Source of the DNA: Dactylis glomerata | Lineage: Eukaryota; Streptophyta; Magnoliopsida; Poales; Poaceae | Assembly: GCA_007115705.1 (NCBI GenBank) | Contig: QXEO01000211.1 | Span: 310,001-374,000, forward strand | Length of the DNA stretch: 64,000 bases | Reading direction: 5' to 3' | Part shown: positions 10,769 through 22,545 of the stretch, in pieces | How positions within the stretch are numbered: position 1 is the first letter of the stretch | Layout of the letters: the number at the start of each line of letters is the position of its first letter | The notes under the pieces: generated by a model | What the model saw: only the letters and a program-made list of their open reading frames with translations | What the model was told of the DNA's origin: nothing | The model's database searches: none | Program-made: the position numbers and the translations under genes

Positions 10769-13700
10769 TGTAACATCCCAAGATTTTATCAAATTTTGGG
10801 GTAAAATTTTTGTGCTTGTTTTGTTTGTATTGATTGAAATTTCACAAGGATTTAAATTTTTTTGAGTTTATTGAAAAGCTTATGATAAAAACTATCTAAA
10901 ACTTTCTAATAATTCTTTAAGAACCTCTTTGAGGAAATGAAAGTTTCCAAATTATTATTTTTGCACTCAATTCTATGCAAGCTTGCTTGCAAAGAAATGA
11001 ATTGCAAAATGTGTATTTTATTAAAGGGTGCACTTTTAAAACTATATTTGAAAATGGATCTCAAAATATTATTTATAAAATATATTCTTTGATTTCAAAA
11101 GGTTTATTTTTCAAAACCCTAATTCTATTTTGGTTATGCAAGCAAAGCCTTTTTGCTAAATTTATAAAGCCTTTTTGAAAATCTTGTTGTATACTGAAAA
11201 CTAGTTTTCTTACTGTTTTAAAACATTGTGCTGATTTTTTGAAAAATTTAGGAATTGGTTTGAATTGATTTGCTACCTTTTTGCAAAAGATATAAAGAAA
11301 ACAGAAAAGGAAAAAGAAAAAGAAAAAAAAGGTCAGGGCGTCACTTCCGGTCCAGCCCCACATGTGGCCCGAGGCCCAGCAAGGTTAAATCCCGAAATGG
11401 TACCATCGCCCCTCCTTTCTCCCGCTGACATCCCTGGCCCGCATGTTAGTATCGCCTTCCTCCTATGGCCGTAGTCCTTCTCCCGCACGGCTGCTCTCCC
11501 AGCCGTCCATCGCCTCTGCTCGGCCGAAGCCCTAACCCCTCCTACAAGACTCGGCGCCCTTAAATAGCCCCCCGACACCCTCTTCTTTCTCCTTTATTTT
11601 CTCTCATGAAATCCTCTCCAAGCTAACGAATTCCTCGTCGGAGACCCGCAGACGCCGCCGCCAATCTTCGATGATTCTGACCCGGTCGTCCATCCCCGCG
11701 CCCTTCTTCTCCTCCTAACTTCCTTCCCTCGACCTGGTGCACCTCCTTGACCCCTTTTCCTCGTTTTATCCATAGCGAATCGACACACTCGTCCACGACT
11801 GAAGCAAACCGACGCCCCATCTCGCCTCCAGCCGCCTCCCCGCGCCGTTGCAGGAAGCAAACAACGACGACGACACCACTCTCGAGCTCGCTGAGGTCAT
11901 CCACACACTGTCGACCTATCCGCCAGCCCCGGGAACCCCCAGAGCATCGCCAACATCCACCATCTGGCCGCAGACCTCGCCGACGATGACCAGAAACCCT
12001 AGCCGGTAAGAATCTTCTCCTCTCGACCGTCGGATCTCGATCGAACGGAGCAGAACATATGACTTATGCGAAATGGTATGGATCGATCTGATCCCTCCAA
12101 TCCACATTTAATTAATGGCCCAGAGGGTGAATCCGCACGAACCGGTATCCTCCAATTAGGTGGTGCCACATGTCAGCCCCCAGATCAAACAGATTTTCAA
12201 ATTAGAGTTTTGAATCAGATTTTGTCTGAATATTGTAAAATTCATAACTTTCAAACCGTGCATCCAAAATTTACAAACTTTATGTCTTTGGAAATCTAAG
12301 AAGGTGTATAATCTATTAGGACAATAAAATTTTATAATTTCAGTATTCAAACTGAATTCATTTTCAAATTGAATCAAATCCTTCTGCCACACCAATAAAT
12401 TCATATCTTTTGTTCTATGCATCCAAAACTTACAAATTTGTAGTCCTTGAAATCCTGTAATCATGTAGAACATCATAGAATCAAGAAACATCAAAGTTGA
12501 TATGTGCACACACTTTGTGCATTCAAATCTAGCCAAATCACTAATTTGACCATAACTTGAGTTCAAAAATATATTTTAGAATGAATCCAATTGCAGTAGC
12601 TTTGTTTTACTGTAATCTATTCAGTAGCATTACTTCCCAATATTCTTGAACCACTTCACCGTTATTTAAATTCAAATATGAGGATTTGAGTATTTTCCTT
12701 CATAGATTAATTCTATTTCTTTTTAGCTTATTTCTTTCTACAATAGTAAATCCTATGATCATAGCTAGCTATCAAAGTTCATCTTGACACTACCTTGACC
12801 CATATCATATCTATCTAAATCACACTTGTTTAGCTCACACATATTCAAATTACAATTGTGTTATTTGAGTAAAGTGTGATACATCTCAATCATAGTTTCT
12901 ACTTTTGCCAATGTGGTGTTGTTATAATCTATACCTTAGCACATGATCATACTCCATGTATCCAATAGAATCCTTGAGCCATATACTCCAATATCACTCA
13001 TTCATGTTGAATCCTTTGCTCACTTAATGTTGATCACATGTATTGAAACTATTCAAATTGCAAATGAGTTAATTGAGTAATTCAATGTTTCATAAATCCC
13101 TACCTTGTACCTAAGTGTAATATATGCTATTTAAGAATAAATGTTGTCACATTTATTCAATAGTATTGCTATTGCACTATTCGATAATTATGTGATCTAA
13201 TTCACATGAGTCATTCCAAGTTCTAATAATGCCTTGGTAAAGCCTAAAGACAACATCAATTATGTCTTGCTTAGCCAATTCTCTCCAATCATTTTGACCT
13301 TTCTAGCTAAGCTCTCAAATTCATATCTCACAATCCACAATTCTTTTGCCATATCTCCTCTGTCACAATATCTTGAGAAATCTAAATTGTTAAGCAAACT
13401 CCTTTTTAATTGTTGTCTTGTTTGATTGTGTTTGTATAGTATGTTTATATTGTGTTATTTTTTAGCTATAGCTTTGTACGCAGAGCTACGTGTTTTGTTG
13501 AGAGAACTGAAAGATCTTGGACTACAAAAAGGCAAGTGACACACATATCTTCTACCTACTTTTACTACTGCATTAGTGTTTTCATTAGTATGCATGATAG
13601 GTGGAATATTCAACTGTTTTACAAAATGCTAGATCCTAGTAGTGTGTAGCCAACCTCAAACACCACCTGATAGGTGCAAAATACTTTGAAAAATATTGAT

Positions 13701-14816
13701 GCTATGCTATGTTCACCTTGTCGAAGTTGTTTTGTGAATATATTAACAACTTCAACTAAAATGAACTACCTGGGTGGATTGGTTTGATAAGATGAGGAAA
13801 AGAAGGTGGGTTCTGGGGCACATGCAAGGAAGGATGTGTACTCAGGATACTGCTTGGGCATGCCACTCAAGATTAAAGGGATTACTATGTCTTCCATGTT
13901 TTAGAGTACTTCCAGTGCAGCCTTATGACACTATGGGCTCTGTCTTGATTGAGCAGGATTAAGGGTTCAGCTATGGGTACTGACAGAGGGTGGTAGCAAA
14001 ATATAGGGGGCACGGTCAGATCCGTTTGGTTGAATGCTTCTTCTGAAAGGTCTTGTCTTATTTTATTTTTTGGGGTAAAATAAGTCTTAAGGTGAAAGTG
14101 CACAACCCCTGCAAGGTGTCAAAATCTAAGCGTTTAGTCGTGTCCTCGGTTATGGACAATTGAGTCTCCAAGTCATGGAATGTACAGAAGAATCTTGTCA
14201 CTGTTTGTGAATGATTTAAAACTTGACTAGAAACCTTAGGCATGAGCTCAGGATCATGCCGTTCAAAAGGTGTGGTTTCCTGGTTGTTCTAAGTTTGTTG
14301 AGTTGCACCCAGAACTACATACCGGCCAGTATGTAATGTATGGGGGGTGTCTTGACCCTTATAAACTAAAATTTTGAAAGAAAGTTTTGAAAAGTATTAT
14401 AGGATAAAATTGGCTTTATGCAAATTAGCCTATGAGATCCACCAGCCAAATATCATATAGTATAGTCTTTTCACAAATGCCACCAAATATGTGTCATTTG
14501 CCAGTACGTTGTTGTACTGACCCCTTTGGGGCTTCCTATTCAAATGTGCAGGTTTTTCGGATGAGGAACGTTTAGTAGGATCTCGAGTCTACATTCCAAC
14601 ATGTCTGCCTATGGCGCGTGATGAAGATGGAGGCTCATTGCTACTGTGCTTTATGTTGTGTACTCATAAGGTTGAAGACCTAAGTATCTGGATTTATGTT
14701 GTAATATTTGATACTACTGCAATGATTACTATATTTTGTACTGTGGTGCTATCAATGATCCAGGGAGTAGCACTTAACATAGGAGTTCTGCCTTTAGAAA
14801 AAGGTAGGGCGCTACA
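10769..14816 (+). repeat. 4.05-kb LTR of a Tekay-like Gypsy element
   Basis: It starts TGTAACATCCCAAG and ends GGGCGCTACA. A GC-rich promoter region lies around 11330-12000, with a possible TTAAATAG box near 11560. It is followed by roughly 3.2 kb of mostly AT-rich R-U5. It is related to the solo LTR at 43300-47288, with which it shares the ends, the GC-rich block and several motifs (for example GTGCACAACC near 14100 and 46590). It is flanked by internal sequence on both sides. Short open frames in the GC-rich block are not credible genes. Confidence 0.82.
13472..13531 (+). other. putative 60-nt mini-exon inside the LTR
   Basis: A CTATAG acceptor-like site precedes the segment and a GC-type donor AG|GCAAGT follows it. 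The segment shares AGAGCTACGTG with the equivalent 58-nt segment at 45921-45978 in the related LTR, which has the same bordering signals. A plausible upstream donor (CCG|GTAAGA) is at 12005 and a downstream acceptor at 14550-14551. Splicing is inferred, not shown. Confidence 0.4.
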
Positions 14817-14880
14817 GAATGGTATCAAAGCATAGTGTTGCCTGTAGGATCGAGACCCTAGGTTTGGAATAGACTAAGAA
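14817..14880 (+). mobile_element. tRNA-Met primer site and leader start
   Basis: TGGTATCAAAGC at 14820-14831 differs by one base from the initiator tRNA-Met primer site and lies four bases after the LTR end. About 50 bp of leader follow before minus-strand LTR sequence takes over near 14881. The exact junction is uncertain. Confidence 0.75.
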
Positions 14881-15399
14881 GCCCTAGGATTCCTTTCCTC
14901 TACAAGAAAAATCTCCATTTCGGTTTACAGAGACTTCTGTCCCCCAAATCTCCTCTACGACGGCGGCGGCGCTGTGGAACTTTATCTGGAAAAACCTCAA
15001 TTGATTTAGGGCGCGTCGGAGGCTTTTTATAGGCGGAGGGGCGATGTCAGAGGGCACCCAGGGGCCCCACACCACAGGGTGGTGCGGCCAGGGGTGCACC
15101 CGCGCCACCCGGTGGTGCGCCCACCTCCTGACCCTCCTCCGTCTCTGCTTTGGACTCCGTCTCGTGTTGGGGAAAATAGGAACTTTGGGCTTTGTTTCGT
15201 CCAATTCCAAGAATATTTCATGTGTAACTTTTCTGAAACACAAAACAACAGAAAATAGGAACTGGCACTGTGGCATCTTTTTAATAGGTTAGTTCCAGAA
15301 AATGCATAAAAATGCCACAAAGTGTAAACAAAACATAAAGCAATTGGTGTAAAACAAGCATGGAGCATCAAAAATTATAGATACGTTTGCAACGTATCA
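14881..15399 (-). repeat. truncated Athila-like LTR (U3 fragment)
   Basis: On the minus strand it begins TGATACGTTGCAAACG at 15399 and follows the U3 of the LTRs at 1046 and 10278, including the GGAACTAACCTATTAA and TTGGACGAAAC blocks. A TATAAAAA box is at 15024-15031. It breaks off near 14881 in the R region, so only about 520 bp of the expected 1.6 kb remain. Confidence 0.8.
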
Positions 15400-17975
15400 C
15401 ATCCATACTTTGCTAAATATGTGGAATCTGAAGAAACTAAATTCGTTTGCATTTTGTTAAATAGACCTAATAACTTGAATAAAAACCAATTAAGAGTGAT
15501 TTGAAAATAAAATTTTGCCATGTAAAACCACATGATTCACATGCTAATCAAGTTCTTCACCTAATTAAGATTAAGACCTAAAAGACTTGAACTAAACAAA
15601 ATTCAAGTTATAAACCTTTAAAAATCTTATATACTTATAGAAACATAAATTCAAGTGAAATTAAAAAAAAAATCTAAAAAATATTTTGGAAAACAAATAT
15701 TAAACTGAAAATAATATTTTAATATTAAAATAATAATAATGATATAATAAAATAATTTTTTAAATTCAATTCCTTATTACTTAAAATTCTTAGAACGATA
15801 GTTAATAAAAAAATGAAAAAAAAAATATTTTAATACGAGATCAAATAGATTCATGCCTTCTCAAATAAAAGCAAAACACAATTTTATTCTTGAAGTAAAA
15901 CAAATCTTGTTGAATTACTATTTTGTGTTAAGTAATATTTAAATGGGTAAAAAGAAAAAAAATTAAAATGAAAAACTTGAGAATTGTTCTTATGATTAAA
16001 ACCTTAAGAACATTTTCAAGTTAATTTTTTAACTAAGAAAATAAAGAAAAATACCTTTGTTTTCTTTTGAGTTTACAATATATCCGTCTTTACGGCATAG
16101 AGAGATTTTACAAAGTTCTAGCTATCTGCTATCCTTCCGGTGGCCTATTAATTGCTTACCCGATTAACAGATCAATGATGTGCTTCAGTTTAATGGATCT
16201 TTCTATAGTAACACAGTATATCCCTTGTGAGCAAAGTATTATGTTTCAAATATGTAAATTTTCCTAAAGTAGGATTTAAACCACTTCTTTAAGGCACCCA
16301 GAAAGAGTTTATCACCAAAACCTAAATATAAAAACCTACTAATAATCATTTGGGTGAATCTTAATGAGATGAATTACAAAGGGAAATCAACTCGACTTGG
16401 TTTTCCCAATGTTATTTTACCCATTAAAAATTACCATCCCTTGATTGAAGTGTGGGTAAAACCAAAACCTTGAGCACTTAACCCTAGGATCACACATAGT
16501 AGAATCATCGGAGGATGATTCTGGGAATTAGAATGAATGAATTCATATATTATGCATAACAACATCTTGACAAGCTTTTCAAACATCAATCCTTACCAGA
16601 CCGATGAAGTTATTCCATTTGGATTTTCAACAACTAGAAGACACTGATTGTATGACCTACATTCAGGAGGCAAGTTCACTGCATGTCCATTGAATCTTGT
16701 AAAAGATATCTTTGGATATTACCCTTCTCCTCTACATTAAAAGAAACACTATTTTCTATAAATATAATGGAGATACTTTGAAATGGTAGGCAATGGAATC
16801 ATGGTTGTGTCATGAGAGCTAGCTACTCAAGTGAGTGGAAAGGATTCCATTGTAACGGGAAAGTAAAATTAGGACTTAATAACAACTGTACTCAATCATT
16901 CCAAGGCGTCATATAGATAGCACTCACCACATAACTTGTTATGGGACAAGCGAGTCAGAATTTACTTCCGAGTTCCGTATATCTTCGGGGGATAGTCGGA
17001 TTGATTTTCCTTTTGAGGAACGTCAATGGTTGGGAGCCCATGGTAAACGTCCCTACTTTGTGCTACAGAGTAACTACTATAGTCTTCTAGCTGAGAAGGC
17101 AATCGATTCATGTCATTGACCGGATTAGTTGTAACGGGTAGGTCATGGAATAAGATAGTGCTCGGCATGATTCGGCCATACTTGGTAACTGGCCTCATAC
17201 CTAAGGAAGTTTGAATAGGCAAAAAGGCCAAGCACGTTTGTGGGTAAAGTAGCGCACCTCTGTAGAGTGTATAGAATCGTGACATGTTATTCCCTATTCC
17301 GGGAAGGAATTGTGAACGCAGCGTGGAAAGGAACTATCAAAAAGTTCTAACAACCCGTGAAGGCTGATTAACATAGATTTTCATAATATAAAACTTGACG
17401 GCTACACTTACAAAACTGACAACCTAGGACCTTGACCTACGGCTGTGGCTGGAATGTTGAACTTATATTTAGAACTTGTTGTGTACGTCTGTACTCAATC
17501 TATCTTCTTATCCCTTTCTAGACTTTGGAGTAGCCATGGGCATCCAAAGGCATTAGGTCAAGCAGAAGGTCCCTACTTCGAGGAGTGAGGATCAGAAGAC
17601 GACAACCTAGAGTGAAGGACCATCTTGAAGATCGTGAAGATATAGCTGAACCATGGACTAGGGCAATTCCCCAAACCATAGGACCTCTCCATATAGAACA
17701 TTGCTCTCATAGGACTCGAGATAAGGCCTTGTCATGTCGTAGTCGACGAGTTGCTTCTTTTCGCTTTTGGTATGAATAGAGCTTACCTAACAACCTTATG
17801 TGTCAAGGAAGTTCTAGGATCATTTGATCCATGTGATATCAATAAAATAGTCAGACCTTGGATTCACTATGTTTCTGTTGCACTACTCTATTGGGTGTAA
17901 TATTCATGGAACAAGTGTTCCGGGAGTGTTATGCCAACGACTTGCATACTACATCATGCAGTCTTATGTTGGGTC
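15400..17975 (+). other. AT-rich stretch and probable old Gypsy LTR remnant
   Basis: 15400-16280 is very AT-rich with long A runs and no gene signal. From about 16900 it resembles the 3' part of the giant LTRs: the stretch CACCTCTGTAGAGTGT at 17256-17271 matches 46596-46611 and is followed by similar spacing. The right border against the Copia element lies near 17975. No target duplication was found. Confidence 0.5.
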
Positions 17976-18831
17976 ACCGCACACACATTCCCACACAAAG
18001 CATGATATCCGGTCTAGATGCGCACAGACAGAGCAAAGAAGCAATCATAGAGCAATAGAGTTTTTGATCCACTTCTTTACCATTAGGATCGAGATCAAGA
18101 GTAACCTTTATAGGCATTGGAGTCTTGGCTCCTTTAACTTCAAAATCCATCTTGAATCTCTTGAGAATGTCTTTGGTGTACTTGGCTTGATTAATGAAGG
18201 TACCTCCTCTCAATTGCCTCACTTCAAAGCCAAAAAAGAATTTCAATTCCCCCATCATGGACATCTCAAACTTGTCGATCATTTGCCTAGGAAACTCATC
18301 ATTGAAAGATTTTTTATAAGAACCAAAAATGATTTCATCTACATAGAGTTGGCATATGAAAAGCTCCCCATTAACCTTCTTAGTAAAAAGAGTGGGTTTA
18401 ATTTGGCCTATTTCAAATCCACGGTCTACAAGTGTCTCTCTAAGGTGCTCATACGACACACTTGGGGATTGTTTAAGGCCATAGAGCGCCTTATCAAGCT
18501 TGTAGACATGGTTAGGGAAATTAGGATCCTCAAAGCCCGAGGGTTGCTTTACATATACTAACTCATGTAGAGGACCATTAAGAAAAGCACTCTTCACATC
18601 CATTTGTTGCAACATGAAATTATGATGTGGAGCATAAGCAAGAAGGATACGGATGGACTCAAGGCGAGCCATGGGTGCAAAAGTCTCTCCATATTCAATG
18701 CCTTCTACTTGAGAATACCCTTGAGAAACCAAGCGAGCCTTGTTCCTCACAACAATTCCATTCGCATCTTGCTTGTTCTTGAACACCCACTTTGTTCCAA
18801 TGACATTGTGGCAATCCTTGGGCTTCTCCAC
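17974..18831 (-). pseudogene. Copia reverse transcriptase
   Basis: An uninterrupted 285-residue frame spans most of the RVT_2 domain. Landmarks are GTKWVFKNK near the start, then ETFAPMARLESIR, MDVKSAFLNG with the first catalytic Asp, and ALYGLKQSP. The catalytic box reads YVDE where the family has YVDD, so one metal-binding Asp is replaced. The protein ends at RPDIMLCVGM plus three residues. The RNase H that should follow is absent because the element is truncated there. Confidence 0.9.
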
Positions 18832-19080
18832 TAATGACCAAACTTTGTTGCGCTCAAATTTGTTGAGTTATTCATGCATGGCTTCAACCTAATCCGGGTC
18901 TTCAAGCACTTCAAAGACCTTTAGAGGTTCGACACAAAAGATATAAGCATGGTGGCTAATAAAGTTGGCCAATTGTCTCCTTGTGAACACCCCTCTTCTC
19001 ACACTTCCAATCACACTCTCCATAGTATGAATTACTTTCCGGAGAGCTTCCTCTACTTTCCTTGCATAGCGAGCTTGAGC
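18832..19080 (-). pseudogene. Copia linker between integrase and RT (broken)
   Basis: This stretch connects the acidic linker at 19081-19605 to the RT. It is interrupted by stops and shifts in every minus frame, but the order on both sides shows it is the same polyprotein. Confidence 0.55.
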
Positions 19081-19671
19081 TTATTCAAAAGATTCTTGAG
19101 AAACCCCATGGTCATAACCACGGTTTTGGTCCTTGCCTTGACCTTCATCTTGAGCTTGCTCATCATCTTGAGCTTGACCTTTATCTCCCATTGGTGAAGA
19201 ATCACCGCCATGCACTTGGTCTTGGTCTTGGTCATGCTGACTTGGTTGAGAGTCTAAAGCTTGTCTTTGGTTAGCATCAATAGGACCTTGTGGAGCTTGT
19301 TGTGCTTGTGAAAATGAAGGCTCCACATGAGTAGAGCATTGTCCTTCTCCTTTCGCCAAAAGGTGTTCCTCAATGAGTATGATATGTCCCACACCCATTC
19401 TTCTTATGGCTCGAGGAGGAATTTTGTCACCTACATCGTCATAGACACCACTTTGCTCCACACGGGAGCCGTCATTCTCGTCGAATATCACATTGGAAAC
19501 TTCAACAACATGAGCAGACTCTTTGTCAAAGATTCTAAAAGCATGAGATTCGGCAGCATAAGCAACAAATATACCCTCAAGTGCTTTTGAATCAAACTTT
19601 GACAAATGAAAACCTTTCTTAAGATAGAAACACTTACAACCAAATACCCGGAAGTACTTGATATTGGGCTA
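19081..19671 (-). pseudogene. Copia integrase C-terminus and Gln/Asp-rich linker
   Basis: The frame opens at 19671 after a stop and includes the conserved FRVFGCKCFYL and FDSKALEGIFVAY segments that follow the Copia integrase core. A hydrophilic tail rich in Q, D and G is the usual linker to the RT. The frame ends in the linker at 19081. Confidence 0.8.
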
Positions 19672-19703
19672 GTTGTCGGTAAGGATTTCATATGGAGTCT
19701 TGT

Positions 19704-19886
19704 TCAAGCCCTTGCGGAGATATAACCGGTTTGATGCGTGACACTCCATATTAATGGCTTCAGCCCAAAAGTTATACAGAGATTAAACTCTGCTAACATG
19801 GTCCTAGCCATATCCACGAGAGTCCGATTCTTTCGCTTAGCTACACCATTTTGTTGAGGGGTGTAGGGAGACGAATATTGGTGACG
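19704..19886 (-). pseudogene. Copia integrase core, second half
   Basis: Residues include YSSPYTPQQNGVAKRKNR. The residue after NGVA is Lys where the family has the third catalytic Glu of the DDE triad, so the enzyme is inactive even apart from the insertion. The reading frame meets the inserted LTR at 19891. Confidence 0.85.
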
Positions 19887-19891
19887 CATCC
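19887..19891. repeat. target-site duplication CATCC (left)
   Basis: Exact match to CATCC at 20800-20804 on the other side of the solo LTR. Confidence 0.92.
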
Positions 19892-20799
19892 TGTCGATGG
19901 ATTTCGTGTCGCAAGAACACGGGGTACCACGCGATGGACCCAAAGATTCGAACGCAGGGGGCTGAACGTGGGAGATCTTGGATCGCAACGAAACACGGTG
20001 ACGGAAGCCTCGAGTCATCGAACGCACAACGCACTGCATAGAGGGACACCGAGCTTTACCCAGGTTCAGGGCCCTCGTGGTGAGGTAAAACCCCTACTTC
20101 CTGCCTTCTTGTATTACGATGCGATACCTCGCGAGGAGGACAAGGTCTTGATTACACAGCTCTAACTGGCCGGAGGTAGAAGAACCAACTTGGCCTAGCT
20201 AGGAGCCCGGAGATGAAGATTTGATCCCCTCTAAGGGGCGGCCTCCCCTCCTTTTATAGCGCCAAGGTCCTCCTTCCCCTTATCTTCTTGGGGAAGGGGT
20301 TGCCACACACGGCCAAAGAGGGAGGACAGCTGTAGACTTTATTCTTCCATGGACGTAGTCTTCGTAGAGTAGTGGCGCCGGTCCACAGGAGTGGGTGGAG
20401 GAAGCTGGCGTCTTCCTCTGGCGCCCTGCACCATCCACGCTATTTTTAGGGGGGTGGCCAACAACCACTGTTCTCCTTTATGCAGGCACGGCAAAAGTTG
20501 GTCTCCTCCCTGTCGAGGGTTGTGTGGGCGGTACGCGGTCTTCTGCCCTTCATCTTCTTGCTCTGCACGCAAACGTGCTGAGCTGACGTGGACGTGGTCC
20601 CTCCCCTCACCAGCGGAAGCTCGTGAGGAGGTCTTCTGGTCCTTAGTAGTTTTGGTCGTCATTCTCCTCATGAGGCGCCTCCTCACGAGGGTCTTCTTCA
20701 CCAGCTTCGGTCGTTGTTTCACCCCTGGGCCAAAGCTGAGCCGTTGAAGAGGCCCAGGAGCAGGTGGACCGGGATACCCCGGTATCCAAAACACCGACA
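19892..20799 (-). repeat. 908-bp solo LTR (Gypsy, Tat-like)
   Basis: On the minus strand it starts TGTCGGTGTTTTGG and ends CCATCGACA, with CATCC duplicated on both flanks and no internal sequence. This is the product of LTR-LTR recombination. A TATAAAAG box lies near 20255. Near its 3' end it carries a block (20055-20103) shared with the LTRs at 51551 and 56993. Open frames within it are chance, produced by high GC content. Confidence 0.93.
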
Positions 20800-20804
20800 C
20801 ATCC
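20800..20804. repeat. target-site duplication CATCC (right)
   Basis: Exact partner of 19887-19891, within the Copia integrase coding sequence. Confidence 0.92.
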
Positions 20805-21318
20805 CTTCATCACTAAGGAAGTCATTCAAGGTGTAATTCTTGAACTCGGTGCCATTGTCACTTCGGATCATCAATATATCTTGACCGTATTGACGTTGAA
20901 CTTCATTTGTGAAGTCTTTGACGGTTTGTTGGGTCTCATGCTTGTGCTTGAAGAAATATACCCATGTATATCTTGAGTAGCCATCGACAATCACCAAACA
21001 ATACTTCTTCCCTCCTAGAATTTCATGAGATGGAGGGCCAAACAGATCCATGTGAAGGAGCTCTAGGACCCTTTTAGATGAAATAATGGTCTTCCTAGGA
21101 TGAGGAAGTTTATGCATCTTTCCTTCAATGCAAGCTCTACACACACGATCTTTGGGAAAGGTTAGATCGCTTAGTCCTAGGATGTGGGTGCCTTTATGGA
21201 GACTTTGCAAAGTTCTCATATTGACGTGGCCTAGCTGGCGATGCCAAAACCATCCCACATCAACTTTAGCCATTAGGCAAGTCATGGCTTTCGTTACCTT
21301 CTTCGAGAAGTCAATCAC
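20805..21318 (-). pseudogene. Copia integrase N-terminal half
   Basis: The frame carries the zinc-binding pre-integrase region (WHRQLGHVNMRTL and CRACIEGK). The core begins at DLFGPP, has VDGYSRYTWVYFFKHK, and the second catalytic Asp lies in RSDNGTEFK. It runs into the solo LTR at 20804 and resumes at 19886. Confidence 0.9.
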
Positions 21319-21325
21319 ATATTAG

Positions 21326-21664
21326 TCATTCTCGACATGCCCAACAAAGGCTACTGTAAGAGACTTTCTCCATAAAAGACACAATCCCAACATCCAAGAA
21401 GGTTGTAAAGCACATATCAGCAAGTTGAGCTACGGAAAGTAAATTGCATGAAAGAGTTTCAACATGCATGACATCTTCCACGGTAACATTGTGAGAGATG
21501 ACAACCTTGCCAAGACCCAATACCTTTGACCTTGAAGAGTCCCCAAAGGTGACGTAGCTCGCGTTGGATGAACTGGTGCGAAGCTCCTTCACCAATTCTT
21601 TGCTCCCAGACATATGATTGGTAGCACCACTATCAATTATCCATTGTCCACCATCAGAAGACAA
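21326..21664 (-). pseudogene. Copia aspartic protease
   Basis: WIIDSGATNHMSGS is the Copia protease signature with an intact active-site Asp-Ser-Gly. It is followed by the VMHVETLSCNLLSVAQL block that links to the pre-integrase. A stop near 21325 separates it from the integrase frame. Confidence 0.88.
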
Positions 21665-21677
21665 GCCCTACAAGCGA

Positions 21678-21905
21678 TCAATTCTTGATTTTAGGTCCCC
21701 ATTTCTCAATGGGTCCTCTTTTGCTAGTGACAAGGGTCTTTGAAACCCAAATAGACCATGCAATGTATTCATTTGGTGAACCAACAAATTTGGCATAAAC
21801 ATGCCCATTGTATGCACGACAAAGAATATAGGAAGGCTTATACTTTCCCGCAAAGTTTTTGTAGTTAGGCATTGCCCTCTTGGCATTCCCAACCACTTCC
21901 TTCAC
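21678..21905 (-). pseudogene. Copia Gag-Pol linker before protease
   Basis: A short frame containing KYKPSYILCRAYNGHVYAKF and WGPK, the segment that in grass Copia polyproteins precedes the protease. It overlaps the coiled-coil frame at 21865-22545 in another phase, indicating a frameshift. Confidence 0.65.
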
Positions 21906-22545
21906 AAGCTCCCCTCCTCCCTGAAAACATTATATCCTCATCAAAGCATATTTCATTAAGGATGTTCTTCTTCAGGGAGGGAGGAGGTGCAGGAACATTG
22001 TTCTTCTTGTTGTTCTTCTTCTTGTTCCTCTTCTTCTTGGACTTGGAGACATACCCAAGTCCCATCGTGTCACCATGTTGCTTTTGAGCATTCAAAAGCT
22101 CATCAAGTCTCTTATTTCCCTTTGGGGGGGCTTTCTCACAAGAAGGGTTAGTAGAACATGAACTTGCAACAAAAGTGCTAGAAAGAGTCTTAGTTGCTTC
22201 TTTAGCAATTATAAGGTTTAGTTTCTCATTTTGCAACCTGAGATCATTAGCAACGGATTGAGCAATATCACGATCACGTTTAAGTTTAGCAATGTCTAAG
22301 TTGTGAGATTCTGCAAGACCCAACTTGGATGCCTCAAGTGCCATCCTAAGGTCGTGCTCTTCATCAAGAGATTGAGTAAGAGTAGCAATTTCATCGGCAT
22401 AATCATGAGAATGACCCTCTAATTCAAAAATGTGTTCCTCATTTTTCTCATTTTGTTGGAGGGCCTCATTACATTGATCTAGGAGAATCTCAAAGCGTAC
22501 TTTGGTCTCCCCATTCAAAGTTGACATGAAAAATGTCCATTTCAT
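21865..22545 (-). pseudogene. Copia polyprotein coiled-coil segment
   Basis: This is a 226-residue frame. It starts with LNGETKVRFEILLDQ, then a long heptad-like, Glu/Leu-rich region (about residues 20-120), then a Lys-rich basic patch. Such a coiled coil followed by a basic stretch is common between the zinc knuckle and protease of these elements. It continues the Gag of 22490-24130 after a frameshift near 22520. Confidence 0.75.

Noticed and set aside
14820..14831. tRNA gene
   Set aside because: The match is only to the 3' end complement of tRNA-Met. It is a primer binding site next to an LTR, not a tRNA gene.
20339..20800. 153-codon frame in the solo LTR
   Set aside because: It lies entirely within an LTR bounded by target duplications, crosses into the flank, and shows no domain.
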